A stretch of 64,000 nt of DNA from Candidatus Andeanibacterium colombiense (GCA_029202985.1 CP119316.1:3211001-3275000); one strand, 5' to 3'. Shown: positions 37,087 through 46,192, counted from the stretch's first letter. Program-made: numbers and translations. Notes: generated by a model from the sequence alone, not told the origin.

Positions 37087-37173
37087 CCGGAGTCCCCGCG
37101 AAGCCGGAGACCTCAGGCGGTTCAAGCGCGGCGCTCACAAGGCCTGAGACCCCCGCCTTCGCGGGGGCTCCGG
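37087..37173. repeat. REP-like palindrome between convergent genes
   Basis: Two 32-nt arms (37087-37118 and 37142-37173) are imperfect inverted copies. The right arm contains its own hairpin CCCCCGCCTTCGCGGGGG. It lies between the converging SDR and RraA-type genes and may end transcription both ways. The arrangement resembles dispersed REP elements of sphingomonads. Confidence 0.6.
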
Positions 37174-37186
37174 CTATTCGGCGCGG

Positions 37187-37813
37187 TCAGGGCCGCAAAT
37201 CGAACACATCCAGGCTCAGTTCCCCAGCCGCCAGCCGCTTGCGCTTGTCCGCCTCGTTTGCCTCTCGCGCGAGCGCCAGTTCCAGCACCGGGGCCGCCTC
37301 GGCACGCTTGACCACGCAAACCCCGTCGCCATCGGCCACAACCACGTCGCCCGGTTCGATGCGAGCGCCCGCGCAGACCAGCGGCACGTTGTAATGCCCG
37401 ATCGCGGCCTTGATTGTCCCCTGCGCAAACACCGCCTTCGACCACACCGGAAAGCCCATCTCCTCCAGCTCCTGCGTGTCGCGCACACCGGCGTCGATCA
37501 CCAGTCCGACCCCGCCGAGCGCCTGAACCGAGACGGCGAGCAGATCGCCGAAATAGCCGTCCTCGCAGGCGCTGGTCGGGGCAACCACCAGCATGTCGCC
37601 GGGGCGCATATGTTCGAGCGCGACGTGGATCGTCCAATTGTCGCCCGGTGGCAGGGAAACAGTGAGCGCCGATCCGGCCACGCGGCACGGGCGCCAGACC
37701 GGCTTCATATACGATGCGAGCAGGCCGGTCCGGCCCTGTGCCTCGTGCACGGTCGCGACGCCCAGACGGGCGAGGCCGGCGACCACTTCGGGGTCGGCGC
37801 GTTCGATGGTCAT
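37187..37813 (-). CDS. RraA-family HMG/CHA aldolase
   Basis: A 208-residue protein of the RraA-like aldolase family (LigK/ProA/GalC type), divalent-metal class II enzymes that split 4-hydroxy-4-methyl-2-oxoglutarate or 4-carboxy-4-hydroxy-2-oxoadipate to pyruvate plus pyruvate or oxaloacetate. Conserved blocks are [36 protein letters not shown] with its break at [18 protein letters not shown], and the metal/substrate motif [12 protein letters not shown] (Arg and Asp). It is the third gene of the ferredoxin-reductase-aldolase minus-strand operon, coupled by ATGA. The exact substrate is inferred. Confidence 0.88.
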   Translation of the reverse strand: MTIERADPEVVAGLARLGVATVHEAQGRTGLLASYMKPVWRPCRVAGSALTVSLPPGDNWTIHVALEHMRPGDMLVVAPTSACEDGYFGDLLAVSVQALGGVGLVIDAGVRDTQELEEMGFPVWSKAVFAQGTIKAAIGHYNVPLVCAGARIEPGDVVVADGDGVCVVKRAEAAPVLELALAREANEADKRKRLAAGELSLDVFDLRP

Positions 37814-39042
37814 GGGCCGATCAGCTCCTTGAGCGGGGTCGCGGTGTCGGCAAGCCGTTCGGGCGGGAGCACGATCCCGGCCTCGATCAATTTCCTGCCC
37901 TGCACATAATCCTTCATCGCATTCACGCAGTCGAGTGCGATCACCTGGCCCTTGCGCAGGTAGATTACGCTGAAGCTGCGCGCGGCCGGATCGCCGCGCA
38001 GCACGCTTGCGTCATGCGTAGTGTGCAGGCCGACGGTCTGGAGCTTGAGGTCGTACTGGTTGGACCAGAACCACGGGACCGCATGATAGGGCCGCGGATC
38101 GCCGCAGATCGCCTTGGCGGCGGTGGTCGCCATGTCATTGGCGTTCTGCACGCTTTCGAGGCGGATGGTGGCCCCTTCGGCAAAGGCGTTAGAGTGCGCG
38201 GCGCAATCGCCGATCGCATAGATGTCGGGCAGGCTGGTGCGGCAGGTCGCATCGACATCGACGCCGTTGGTACCGGCCGCTCCGGCTTCGATCAGCGGCG
38301 CGACCGCCGGGACGATCCCGATCCCGGCCACGACCATATCGGCTGGAACAGTCTCGCGATCGGCCAGAATTACCTGCGTCACGGCGCCGTTCTTGCCTTC
38401 GATCGCGACCACTTGAGCCTGGGTGCGCAAGTCCACGCCATGGGCGCGGTGCTCGGCCTGGTAGAAGTTCGAAAGATCCTTGCCCGCAACCCGCGCGAGC
38501 ACCCGGGGGAGCGCTTCGAGCAGGGTCACCTGGCAGCCGAGTTTGGTCAGCACTGCCGCCGCTTCGAGCCCGATATAGCCACCGCCGATAACCACCACCC
38601 GTTTCGCTCCGGCATCGAGCTCGGCCATCATCCGGTCGGCATCGGCGCGGTCGCGGACATAGTGGATACCCCTGAGCTTCGCGCCGGGGCAACTGAGCCG
38701 TCGCGGATCGCCGCCGGTGGCCCAGATCAGCGTACCGTAGCCGATGGTTTCGCGGCTTTCGAGGGTCACGCTATGCGCAGCGGCGTCGACCGCAGTCACC
38801 GTCGCGGACAGTTTCAGCGCGATATCGCGCTCGCCCCAGAAATGCGCGGGGCGGATAAGAATACGCTCGAACGTTCTTTCGCGTGCGAGATATTCTTTCG
38901 ACAGGGGCGGGCGTTCATAGGGCGGCTCGCGGTCGCGCCCGATCATCAGGATCGAGCCTTCGAACCCGTTTTGGCGCAAGGCGATCGCGGCCTGCGCTCC
39001 GCCGTGCCCCGCGCCGACGATGATCGCGTCGTAACGGTCCAT
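37810..39042 (-). CDS. FAD-dependent ferredoxin reductase
   Basis: A 410-residue NAD(P)H:ferredoxin reductase of the BphA4/ThcD group. FAD dinucleotide motif is [17 protein letters not shown] (residues about 6-22), the NAD motif is [17 protein letters not shown], and the second FAD site is [25 protein letters not shown] is typical of oxygenase-coupled reductases. It should pass electrons to the adjacent [2Fe-2S] ferredoxin and so to the Rieske oxygenases of the island. ATG 39042 lies 1 nt after the ferredoxin stop; the upstream frame extension is discarded. Confidence 0.92.
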   Translation of the reverse strand: MDRYDAIIVGAGHGGAQAAIALRQNGFEGSILMIGRDREPPYERPPLSKEYLARERTFERILIRPAHFWGERDIALKLSATVTAVDAAAHSVTLESRETIGYGTLIWATGGDPRRLSCPGAKLRGIHYVRDRADADRMMAELDAGAKRVVVIGGGYIGLEAAAVLTKLGCQVTLLEALPRVLARVAGKDLSNFYQAEHRAHGVDLRTQAQVVAIEGKNGAVTQVILADRETVPADMVVAGIGIVPAVAPLIEAGAAGTNGVDVDATCRTSLPDIYAIGDCAAHSNAFAEGATIRLESVQNANDMATTAAKAICGDPRPYHAVPWFWSNQYDLKLQTVGLHTTHDASVLRGDPAARSFSVIYLRKGQVIALDCVNAMKDYVQGRKLIEAGIVLPPERLADTATPLKELIGP

Positions 39043-39043
39043 C

Positions 39044-39241
39044 TCAGTCCTCCGGCGGCACCCGTTCGGCAAGCTCGGGATCGATATAGGCATGGCAGGT
39101 CGCGCAAGAGCAGCAGCCGCCGCACAGGGCCAGCAATTCGTCGATCCCGGCGTCGCGGATCGCTTCCATCACGCTGAGGTTTTCCCGAATCTCCAGCCGA
39201 TGCCGCGTGCCATTCCGCGACGTCACGACAAACTCCGCCAT
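39044..39241 (-). CDS. [2Fe-2S] ferredoxin, C-terminally truncated
   Basis: A 65-residue adrenodoxin/putidaredoxin-type ferredoxin. Residues up to [15 protein letters not shown] match the family well and supply three cluster cysteines (C-x5-C-x2-C). The protein then ends in [10 protein letters not shown], whereas family members run about 40 residues further, carry the fourth cysteine in a segment like RLSCQ, and end in a similar PED. So the tail containing the fourth ligand is missing, as if deleted in frame. No frameshifted remainder is present before the reductase gene. It is either a damaged ferredoxin or an assembly error. Start ATG 39241; ATG 39265 is possible. Confidence 0.8.
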   Translation of the reverse strand: MAEFVVTSRNGTRHRLEIRENLSVMEAIRDAGIDELLALCGGCCSCATCHAYIDPELAERVPPED

Positions 39242-39298
39242 TCCGCCCTGTCTCCGTTTCACCATCGATAAGCCGGTGCCATAGCACTTGCCAATCGT

Positions 39299-39316
39299 TA
39301 TACAATACTGGTATAC
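39299..39316. promoter_or_regulatory. TATAC-N7-GTATA palindrome, divergent ferredoxin/SDR promoter
   Basis: TATAC-AATACTG-GTATA sits in the AT-rich divergent gap between the ferredoxin operon and the SDR at 39467. The same spacing and arms recur before the TonB receptor at 41931. Candidate binding site for a shared regulator. Confidence 0.45.
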
Positions 39317-39466
39317 GATATACGATAACAAGGCGACGGATGAGGGTGCGATCCGGGAGTTTCCCGGCGGGCCTCGCCTTCGACCGGAAAAATTGGCGTA
39401 TCGTCGCCGTCGCCTGCCACCCGCTCCCGGCAGGCGGCGGCGACGTCATCGGCCGGAGAAGTGGAG

Positions 39467-40267
39467 ATGTCCCTGAATTTCGAACTGAGCCTCGTCACGG
39501 GTGCGTCTTCCGGAATCGGCGCGGCCTTCGCGGTCTCGCTCGCGAAGCGCGGGCACCACCTCGTCCTGGTCGCGCGGCGGGCCGCGGTGCTCAGGGAGCT
39601 TGGCGAGCGGCTGCGGTCCGAGTTCGGCGTTTCGGTCGAAATCCTCCCGGCGGATCTCGCCGATCGGGCCGGCATTGCGGCGGTCGAAGCGCGGCTCGCG
39701 CGAGGCGACGTGGACCTGCTGATCAACAATGCCGGGATGGGTTCGCTCGCCGGCTTCCTCGATGTCGAACCCGGCGCGCATGAGGCGATGATCGCGGTCA
39801 ACGTTACCGCGCTCACCCGCCTGACCTACGCCGCCGCCCGGGCGATGAAGGCGGCGGGGCGGGGCACGATCGTCAACGTTGCATCGGGCATTGCGTTCAA
39901 CATCCTGCCGACCGCCGCGGTCTATGCCGCGACCAAGGGCTTCGTGTCGCAATTCACCCAGGCGCTGGCCGAGGAAATGGCCGGCAGCGGGGTGAAGTTC
40001 CAGCTGCTGGTTCCGGGGCTGACCCGCACCAACCTTGGCGGAGCGGAAGAAAACGGACTGTTCGACCTGTTCCCTTCCGAGATGGTCCAGGCGCCCGAAG
40101 CGGTTGCCGAAGCCGGTCTTGCCGGGCTCGAACTGGGCGAGGTAGTCTGCATCCCGCGGCTCGAAAACTACAGCCAATGGGAAGCCGCGCGGGATGCCAT
40201 CCGGGCCGTCGGGATCGATCCGCCCGGCAATGCGGTGGCGAGCCGCTATCGTGTCGAGCTGAACTGA
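39467..40267 (+). CDS. Short-chain dehydrogenase/reductase (YqjQ/DltE-like group)
   Basis: A 266-residue SDR with TGASSGIG (about residues 10-17), LVARRAAVLREL, NNAG, NVASG and YAATKGF. The DltE/YqjQ-type C terminus (LVPGLTRTNL) points to a broad carbonyl reductase group. ATG 39467 has GGAGAAGTGGAG upstream; a GTG two codons earlier is possible. It begins a plus-strand operon with the DoxX and aldo/keto reductase genes and faces the ferredoxin operon across a shared promoter region. Confidence 0.9.
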   Translation: MSLNFELSLVTGASSGIGAAFAVSLAKRGHHLVLVARRAAVLRELGERLRSEFGVSVEILPADLADRAGIAAVEARLARGDVDLLINNAGMGSLAGFLDVEPGAHEAMIAVNVTALTRLTYAAARAMKAAGRGTIVNVASGIAFNILPTAAVYAATKGFVSQFTQALAEEMAGSGVKFQLLVPGLTRTNLGGAEENGLFDLFPSEMVQAPEAVAEAGLAGLELGEVVCIPRLENYSQWEAARDAIRAVGIDPPGNAVASRYRVELN

Positions 40268-40275
40268 GGGAGCAG

Positions 40276-40728
40276 ATGATGGGGGAAGTTACGCAGCGCA
40301 ATCGGGCGATCGGCCTGTGGGGAGCGCGGCTGGTGATCGGCTGCCTCTCGGCCGAGATCGCAATGCACAAGCTGTTCTTCAATGGCCTGGGAGCCGAAAT
40401 GCAGTGGTTTCAGGCCCTGCACGCGTTCTTCCCCATGTGGCTGCTGTGGGCGACCAACATCTATTGCGCGGTGGTCGAATTCGCCGGCGGGTTGCTGCTG
40501 ATCCTTGGCATCAAGCGTGACTGGGCCTTGTGGGGCATCCTCTCAGTGCTGGTGATCGTCAACTTCGGCCACGGGCTGGAACATGAGGTTTGGGACATCC
40601 AGCAACTCGTGTTCCGCGTCGGTTTCGTGCTGCTGCTGTTGCTGCTGCCGGCCGAATGGGACGTGATGCGGCTGGAAAGCCTGCGCGCGGCAAAGGCATT
40701 GTTTCTGAAAGGATCGAAGGCGGAATAA
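40276..40728 (+). CDS. DoxX-like integral membrane protein
   Basis: A 150-residue, four-helix membrane protein (helices near residues 12-30, 45-65, 70-88, 100-120) with an acidic/His-containing loop HGLEHEVWDIQQLVF. It resembles the DoxX/DoxD superfamily found near oxygenases and thiosulfate oxidation genes; its function is not defined. GAGGGAG precedes ATG 40276 (ATG 40279 also possible). Its TAA overlaps the ATG of the aldo/keto reductase by 1 nt. Confidence 0.75.
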   Translation: MMGEVTQRNRAIGLWGARLVIGCLSAEIAMHKLFFNGLGAEMQWFQALHAFFPMWLLWATNIYCAVVEFAGGLLLILGIKRDWALWGILSVLVIVNFGHGLEHEVWDIQQLVFRVGFVLLLLLLPAEWDVMRLESLRAAKALFLKGSKAE

Positions 40729-41783
40729 TGCGCTACAAGGTATTCGGCAGAACGGGCCTGCGCGTGTCGCAGGCCGCCCTCGGCACCGCGACCTTCGGTA
40801 CCGCGTGGGGCTGGGGGTGCACCCCGGGGGAATCGCGCGTGGTGTTCGACCGCTTCGTCGAGGCGGGCGGCAATTTCCTCGATTGCGCCGATGGCTACCA
40901 GAACGGCGAATCCGAAACGATCCTCGGCGATCTGATCGCGCATGACCGCGACCATTTCATCGTTTCGACCAAATACACCACCGCTGTGGGCATGCAGTCG
41001 ATCGCCAAGACCGGCAACAGCCGCAAGGCGATGATGGCCTCTATCGAGGGCAGTCTGCAGCGGCTCAAGACCGACTTCGTCGATATCTACTGGGTCCATA
41101 TGCCCGATCTGGTCACCCCGACCGACGAGATCATCCGCGGGCTCGAGGATCTCGTTCGCGCGGGCAAGACCCGTTACATTGGAATGTCCGACTTTCCGGC
41201 CTGGCGGGTTTCGCGCGCGCTGACCCAGGCGGAAATCCGCGGCACCGAACCGCTCGCCGCGATCCAGGTCGAAATGAGCCTCGCCGAGCGCACAGTCGAG
41301 CGCGAGTTCCTGCCGCTGGCGCAGGCCTATGGGCTCGCCATCATGGCGTGGTCGCCGCTCGGCGGCGGCACCCTGTCGGGCAAGTACCGCGACAAAAACG
41401 CCACGGGCCGGGTGACCCAGGGCGGCGGCCCGGTACGGCAGATTCCGGAAGACCGGCGCGAGGCGATCGTTGCCGCGCTCGACGAGGTCGCCGCCGTGAC
41501 CGGGACGAGTCCGGCGCAGGTCGCGATCGCTTGGGTCGTGGCGAAGGAGCCGCTCGGTACCGCGATGATCCCGGTGCTGGGTGCCCGCACGGTCGAACAG
41601 CTCGACCAGAACATCGCCGCCTTCGATTTCACGCTCACGCCCGAACAGGTCGCGCTGCTCGATCGGGCGAGCTTCGTCCCGCTCGGGTTCCCGCACGAAC
41701 TGATGGCCGATCCCGCCATGCGCTCGCTGCATACCGGCGGCTATTGGGACCGGCTCGACGAACCGGCCATTCCGCGACCCTGA
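40728..41783 (+). CDS. Aldo/keto reductase
   Basis: A 351-residue NADPH-dependent (beta/alpha)8 reductase of the AKR11/YajO-like group. Catalytic residues appear as Asp and Tyr in FLDCADGYQNGES, Lys in VSTKYTTA and His in IYWVHMPD. The C-terminal NADPH site includes IPVLGARTVEQLDQN. It probably reduces or oxidises a carbonyl intermediate of the pathway. Translation is coupled to the DoxX gene (TAATG). Last gene of its operon; the receptor promoter region follows. Confidence 0.92.
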   Translation: MRYKVFGRTGLRVSQAALGTATFGTAWGWGCTPGESRVVFDRFVEAGGNFLDCADGYQNGESETILGDLIAHDRDHFIVSTKYTTAVGMQSIAKTGNSRKAMMASIEGSLQRLKTDFVDIYWVHMPDLVTPTDEIIRGLEDLVRAGKTRYIGMSDFPAWRVSRALTQAEIRGTEPLAAIQVEMSLAERTVEREFLPLAQAYGLAIMAWSPLGGGTLSGKYRDKNATGRVTQGGGPVRQIPEDRREAIVAALDEVAAVTGTSPAQVAIAWVVAKEPLGTAMIPVLGARTVEQLDQNIAAFDFTLTPEQVALLDRASFVPLGFPHELMADPAMRSLHTGGYWDRLDEPAIPRP

Positions 41784-41871
41784 AACGAGGCGGGAGCGTT
41801 CGAAACCGTCCTGGTATGACCCGGGTGCGGCTGGCCTGAGTGAATTCGTATTAAATTACGCTTGCAGATTA

Positions 41872-41890
41872 GTATACAAAAAGTGTATAC
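41872..41890. promoter_or_regulatory. Perfect palindrome GTATAC-N7-GTATAC before the TonB receptor
   Basis: GTATAC-AAAAAGT-GTATAC lies 41 nt upstream of the receptor ATG. It matches the TATAC-N7-GTATA element at 39299 in both arms and spacing, and a weaker relative occurs at 62001. Confidence 0.5.
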
Positions 41891-41930
41891 CAATCCAATA
41901 ATAAACGACCCTGCTTGGGAGGGATAAATA

Positions 41931-44324
41931 ATGGCAAACTCACGGAATTCCGTGCGAATCGCGACTCGTGCCGCGCTTTGCACCGCAGTCTCCCTGATCG
42001 GTCTGGCAGTGGCCAGCCCTGCTTTCGCGGAGGACCAGACCCAGCCCGCGGGCAATACCGACATCATCGTGACCGCACAGTTCCAGGCGCAGTCGCTGCA
42101 GGATACGCCGCTGGCGATCACCGCGCAGACCGGCGAAATGCTGGCCGCGCGCGGCATCGATACGACCAAGGAACTGGTCGCGATCGCGCCGAGCGTGAAC
42201 CTGACCAGCAATGCCGCCGTGTTCGGCGCATCGACCTCGGTGTTCATCCGCGGGGTCGGCCAATACGACAACAATTTCGCCTATGAACCGGGTGTCGGCA
42301 TCTATCTCGACGACATCTACTACGGCGTGATCACCGGCGCCGACTTCGAACTGGCCGATATCGACCGGGTCGAAATCCTGCGCGGCCCGCAGGGCACGCT
42401 GTCGGGCAAGAACTCCGAGGGCGGTTCGATCAAGATCTACGGCAAGAAGCCGGTCGGCGACGGCTCGGGCTATGTCGAGGCGACCTATGGGTCGCGCAAC
42501 CGCATCGACGTGCGCGGTGCGCTCGACGTCTCGCTGCTGAAGGACATCGCCGCGCTGCGCGTGAGCGGCTTCACCAGCAACCAGGACGGCTACATGAAGC
42601 GGATTGACTTCGCTTGCGCCAATCCGTCCCTGGCCGGGAATATCCCGGTCGGCAACGTCGGCACCGATTGCCAGATCGGCACCGAGGGCGGCACCCAGCG
42701 CTGGGGCGTACGCGCGGCGTTGCGGATCACCCCGAGCGACAATGTCGAGATCAACATCATCGGCGACCGCACGATCGACAAGTCCGACCCGGCGGCGCTG
42801 AAGCTGGCTTATGCCTTCGCTCCGTTCGGTGCGCCGACCTATAATGGCGATCCGGCGGGCACGCCGTGGGACAGCCGCTTCGTGACCGACAAGAAATACG
42901 TCACCTATGCGACTTATGACGACACCACCAACGGCTTCGATGCCGGCGCCAGGACGCTGAACAAGGCCTGGGGTATTTCGGGCGACGTCTCGGTCGATGT
43001 ATCCGACAGCATCAATCTGCGTTCGATCACCGGTTATCGCGCGCTCAACACCCTGGCAGGTTTCGACCAGGACGGCAGCCCGATCGGCGTGTCGACCACG
43101 CAGATCCACAATACCTATCACCAGTTCACGCAGGAATTGCGCCTGTCGGGCAAATCGGACCTGCTCGATTGGACCGTCGGCGGCTTCTACTACGACGCGC
43201 ACGGCGTGCTGATGAACTCGATCGACGCTCCGCCGACGCAGTTCATCACCCACGATCCGGTCGATACGACCAGCAAGTCCGGCTTCGCGCATGTGGTGCT
43301 CCACCCTGCCGAAGGCCTCGATCTGATCGCTGGCATCCGCTATACCGACGACGAGAAGGTCTACAACTTCAACCGCACCAATTTGCAGGGCGGCCCGCCC
43401 AATCCGGCCCAGGCTCCGCTCAATGCGCTGCCGTCGCTGAGCTATTCGGGCGATCACGTCGATTATCGCCTGGGCGTGAACTATCGGTTCAACGACCAGG
43501 TGATGGCCTATGCCCAGTGGTCGACCGGCTACAAGGGTGGGGGTGTCAACGCCAAGCCGTTCTCGCCCAACCAGGCAACCTCGTTCGGGCCCGAATCGCT
43601 CGATACCTGGGAGCTCGGCCTGAAGACCGATTTTGCCGATAACCGCGTGCGGCTCAATTTCGCGGGCTTTTACAGCAAGTATCACGACATCGTGCTGGTC
43701 AACGCGGCGGGCTATTGCGTGGGCAACGAAAACCCGGGCAATTCGGATTGCCTGCTTTCCGCGCAGCCCTTCAACGCCGGTTCGGCCAAGATGAAGGGGC
43801 TCGAGGTCGAGGCGAATCTGGAGCCGGTCGATGGTCTCACCATCAACGGCTCGCTCAGCTATCTCGACTTCCAGTATACCGAACTCGCGCCGGCGGCACT
43901 GGCGTCCTATATCAACATCGACGACTATCCGCCGCTGACGCCGAAGTGGAAGCTGTCGGGCGGCATCGCCTATCGTTTCCAGATGAAGAATGGCGCGACG
44001 ATCACTCCGCGGGTCGATGTCGATTACACCTCGAAGACCTATTCCGATCCGGCCAACAACGGGTTCTATCCGGATCCGAACATTTTCCCGCAGGATCCGC
44101 AGTTCGCCGGGCTCAATCCCTATCTGATCCCGGGCCATACGACCGTGAATGCGCGTATCGCCTTCGTCAGCGCGGACAAGAACTGGGAAGCTTCGCTGTC
44201 GGTCAAAAACCTGACCAACCTGTACTACTGGACCAACGCCTTCGCGTTCTACTTCACCGGCACCGGCCAGTATGTGATGGCTCCCCCGCGTGAATGGGCG
44301 GTTTCGATCAAGCGCAGCTTCTGA
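41931..44324 (+). CDS. TonB-dependent receptor of the catabolic island
   Basis: A 797-residue outer-membrane receptor: signal peptide to about residue 33 (AVASPAFA), TonB-box region TDIIVTAQFQ, plug with IRGVGQYDNNF and VEILRGPQGTLSGKNSEGG, and a barrel ending in REWAVSIKRSF. It belongs to the FecA-like group abundant in sphingomonads, which in catabolic clusters usually imports the pathway substrate. A GGGAGGG site precedes the ATG. A strong hairpin follows the stop. Confidence 0.95.
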   Translation: MANSRNSVRIATRAALCTAVSLIGLAVASPAFAEDQTQPAGNTDIIVTAQFQAQSLQDTPLAITAQTGEMLAARGIDTTKELVAIAPSVNLTSNAAVFGASTSVFIRGVGQYDNNFAYEPGVGIYLDDIYYGVITGADFELADIDRVEILRGPQGTLSGKNSEGGSIKIYGKKPVGDGSGYVEATYGSRNRIDVRGALDVSLLKDIAALRVSGFTSNQDGYMKRIDFACANPSLAGNIPVGNVGTDCQIGTEGGTQRWGVRAALRITPSDNVEINIIGDRTIDKSDPAALKLAYAFAPFGAPTYNGDPAGTPWDSRFVTDKKYVTYATYDDTTNGFDAGARTLNKAWGISGDVSVDVSDSINLRSITGYRALNTLAGFDQDGSPIGVSTTQIHNTYHQFTQELRLSGKSDLLDWTVGGFYYDAHGVLMNSIDAPPTQFITHDPVDTTSKSGFAHVVLHPAEGLDLIAGIRYTDDEKVYNFNRTNLQGGPPNPAQAPLNALPSLSYSGDHVDYRLGVNYRFNDQVMAYAQWSTGYKGGGVNAKPFSPNQATSFGPESLDTWELGLKTDFADNRVRLNFAGFYSKYHDIVLVNAAGYCVGNENPGNSDCLLSAQPFNAGSAKMKGLEVEANLEPVDGLTINGSLSYLDFQYTELAPAALASYINIDDYPPLTPKWKLSGGIAYRFQMKNGATITPRVDVDYTSKTYSDPANNGFYPDPNIFPQDPQFAGLNPYLIPGHTTVNARIAFVSADKNWEASLSVKNLTNLYYWTNAFAFYFTGTGQYVMAPPREWAVSIKRSF

Positions 44325-44338
44325 CGGCTATGTCACGG

Positions 44339-44368
44339 GCAGGGCCGGGTTTGCGAACCCGGCCCTGC
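44339..44368 (+). terminator. Hairpin after the TonB receptor
   Basis: A perfect 13-bp stem (GCAGGGCCGGGTT / AACCCGGCCCTGC) with loop TGCG, followed by TTTGCATTTC. It lies 15 nt after the receptor stop and 24 nt before the next start, so it may terminate or attenuate transcription into the DoxX-like gene. Confidence 0.7.
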
Positions 44369-44391
44369 TTTGCATTTCGGAGTAAATCGGC

Positions 44392-45051
44392 GTGACGATA
44401 GCCAGTGAACGGGTGCTCGGCTTTGCCTTGCCCACGATCCGAATCCTGCTGGGGGCGGTGTGTTTCGTCAACGGGTTCAACTGGTTCTTCAAGATCATCA
44501 CGCCCTATCCGAGCATGTCGGATTTCGTGCATTTTCTGCCCCCGCCCGACATCGTCGGCGCGCTGATCGAGAACGGGATCCTGTTCCACCTGGTGAAGGC
44601 GGTGGAACTGGTCGCGGGGGTCGCGCTGCTCGCCAACCGCTTCGTCCCGCTCGGGCTGGTGGTAAGCATGAGCGTGACGGTGATCGTGTTCATCGTCGAC
44701 GTGTTCAAACCCGAATTCCGCCTGCGCGCCTTCCTGATGGGCAGCGGCACGCTGGCGATGACCCTGGTGATGCTGATCGCCTATCTCGACCATTACCGCC
44801 CGATGCTGGCGGTGAAGGCGAAGCCCAATCCCGATCCGGCGAAGCCGCGGCAGGCCGATGGTGGAGAGTTTCCAACGGTGGTCGGCGGCTTGCTCAAGCC
44901 AATCTTCCTGCCGCTTGCAATGCTGTCCATGCTGGTCGGCCTGGTGCAGGTTGGCTGGCTTGGTGTGATGGTTGGACAATATATCGCCGATCCCAAGCCG
45001 ATCAGCGCTCTGCACCCTCTGCAGCCGCGGGTGGAGAAGCCTCCAAAGTAA
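44392..45051 (+). CDS. DoxX-like integral membrane protein
   Basis: A 219-residue membrane protein, likely with five helices (ILLGAVCFVNGFNWFF, VKAVELVAGVALLANRF, LVVSMSVTVIVFIVDVF, LAMTLVMLIAYL, LAMLSMLVGLVQVGWLGV). The central part resembles DoxX proteins. It is not closely similar to the smaller DoxX-type protein at 40276. It starts with GTG and has a weak ribosome-binding site (TCGGAG, 12 nt upstream). Function unknown; position before the Rieske oxygenase gene suggests a membrane-redox or permease role. Confidence 0.7.
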   Translation: MTIASERVLGFALPTIRILLGAVCFVNGFNWFFKIITPYPSMSDFVHFLPPPDIVGALIENGILFHLVKAVELVAGVALLANRFVPLGLVVSMSVTVIVFIVDVFKPEFRLRAFLMGSGTLAMTLVMLIAYLDHYRPMLAVKAKPNPDPAKPRQADGGEFPTVVGGLLKPIFLPLAMLSMLVGLVQVGWLGVMVGQYIADPKPISALHPLQPRVEKPPK

Positions 45052-45088
45052 GATATTCCGAGGGGCTTGCATTACGCTCTAAAAGATT

Positions 45089-45119
45089 GTTAGGCAAAAT
45101 AGTGTTACGATATTTGCCT
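45089..45119. promoter_or_regulatory. Candidate operator region before Rieske oxygenase 1
   Basis: The stretch contains GTTAGGC (45089-45095), an AGGCAAA/TTTGCCT inverted repeat (45092-45098 and 45113-45119), and the 11-mer AAATAGTGTTA (45097-45107) that recurs in front of the second Rieske gene. It begins 18 nt upstream of the GTG start. Confidence 0.4.
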
Positions 45120-45136
45120 GATTTTCGGAGTCGCCG

Positions 45137-46192
45137 GTGACGACCTATCTTCGCAATTGCTGGTATGCGGCCGCCTATGGCAGCGAAGTGACCGACGCGC
45201 CGATGGCGCGGCAATTGCTCGGCGAGCATCTGGTGTTCTTCCGTGCGTCCGACGGCAAGCCGCACGCACTGTTCGACCGTTGCCCGCACCGCTTCGCGCC
45301 GCTCTCGATGGGGGCGGTGGTCGAAGACCAGATCCAGTGCCCCTATCACGGGCTGCGTTTCGGCACCGATGGCGCCTGCTCCTACAATCCGCATTATGCG
45401 GCGCTGCCCAAGGCGGCCAGCGTGAAGAGCTACCCGCTGATGGAGCGCCACGGCCTGTTATGGATATGGATGGGCGATGCCCCACCCGACGAGAGCAAGC
45501 TGCCGGCCGATTTCGCATTCCTGTCGGACCCGAAGTTCAAGACGGTGTTCGGCTATCTCAAGGTGCGCGGCAATTATCAGCTGGTGGTCGACAATCTGCT
45601 CGACCTGACCCACGCGCCCTATCTCCACCCGGCCTTCGCGATCCCCGGCGTCTCGCTCGAGCAACGCTTCGCCAGCACCACCACCGAACTGGTGCGCGAA
45701 CCGGAGCGGGTGATCGCCAGGCGCTGGCGTCTCAACTTCCCGCCCAACGGTCCGACCCGGAGCCTGTTCGGCTTCGAGGACGAACGGATGGATTCGCGCA
45801 GCCACATGCACTGGCTGCCGCCTTCGCTGATCTATTTCGATGCCGGTGCCTCACGCCTTGGCGAAGCGGAAGAACTCGGCCTGTGCCTCCCCGCGATCCA
45901 TGCGATCACGCCCGAGACCGACCGCACCAGCCATTATTTCTTCGGCCAGGGCCGCAACATGCTGCTCGACGATCCGGCCGCGGACGCGACCCTGTTCGGG
46001 ATCATCGAGAATGCGTTCCACAACGAGGACGAGCCGATGATCGAGGCGCAGCAGGCGCGGATGGGCGAGGAGACCGATGTGATGGCGCTCGATCCGGTGC
46101 TGCTCAAATCCGACGGTGGGCCGGTGACGGCTCGCCGCGCACTCGCGGCGCTGATCGAGGCTGAGGCGATCGGGGCCGGGCGGACCGCGTGA
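45137..46192 (+). CDS. Rieske non-haem iron oxygenase, alpha subunit 1
   Basis: A 351-residue aromatic-ring oxygenase/O-demethylase of the VanA/DdmC-like monocomponent group. The Rieske [2Fe-2S] ligands are CPHR and CPYHGL (residues about 49-75), and the mononuclear iron motif is DNLLDLTHAPYLHPAF (Asp-x2-Asp-x2-His-x4-His). Such enzymes remove methyl groups or hydroxylate aromatic acids and need a reductase and ferredoxin, which the island supplies at 37810-39241. GTG start. Its stop overlaps the next GTG (GTGA), so it is coupled to a DHA2 transporter. Confidence 0.93.
   Translation: MTTYLRNCWYAAAYGSEVTDAPMARQLLGEHLVFFRASDGKPHALFDRCPHRFAPLSMGAVVEDQIQCPYHGLRFGTDGACSYNPHYAALPKAASVKSYPLMERHGLLWIWMGDAPPDESKLPADFAFLSDPKFKTVFGYLKVRGNYQLVVDNLLDLTHAPYLHPAFAIPGVSLEQRFASTTTELVREPERVIARRWRLNFPPNGPTRSLFGFEDERMDSRSHMHWLPPSLIYFDAGASRLGEAEELGLCLPAIHAITPETDRTSHYFFGQGRNMLLDDPAADATLFGIIENAFHNEDEPMIEAQQARMGEETDVMALDPVLLKSDGGPVTARRALAALIEAEAIGAGRTA

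Noticed and set aside
39044..39241. Frameshift as the cause of the short ferredoxin
   Set aside because: The reductase ATG follows the stop by 1 nt, so there is no room for the missing 40 residues in another frame; a deletion or assembly error fits better.
41940..44138. Minus-strand 732-codon frame opposite the TonB receptor
   Set aside because: Shadow frame; the receptor has a signal peptide, plug and barrel end on the plus strand.
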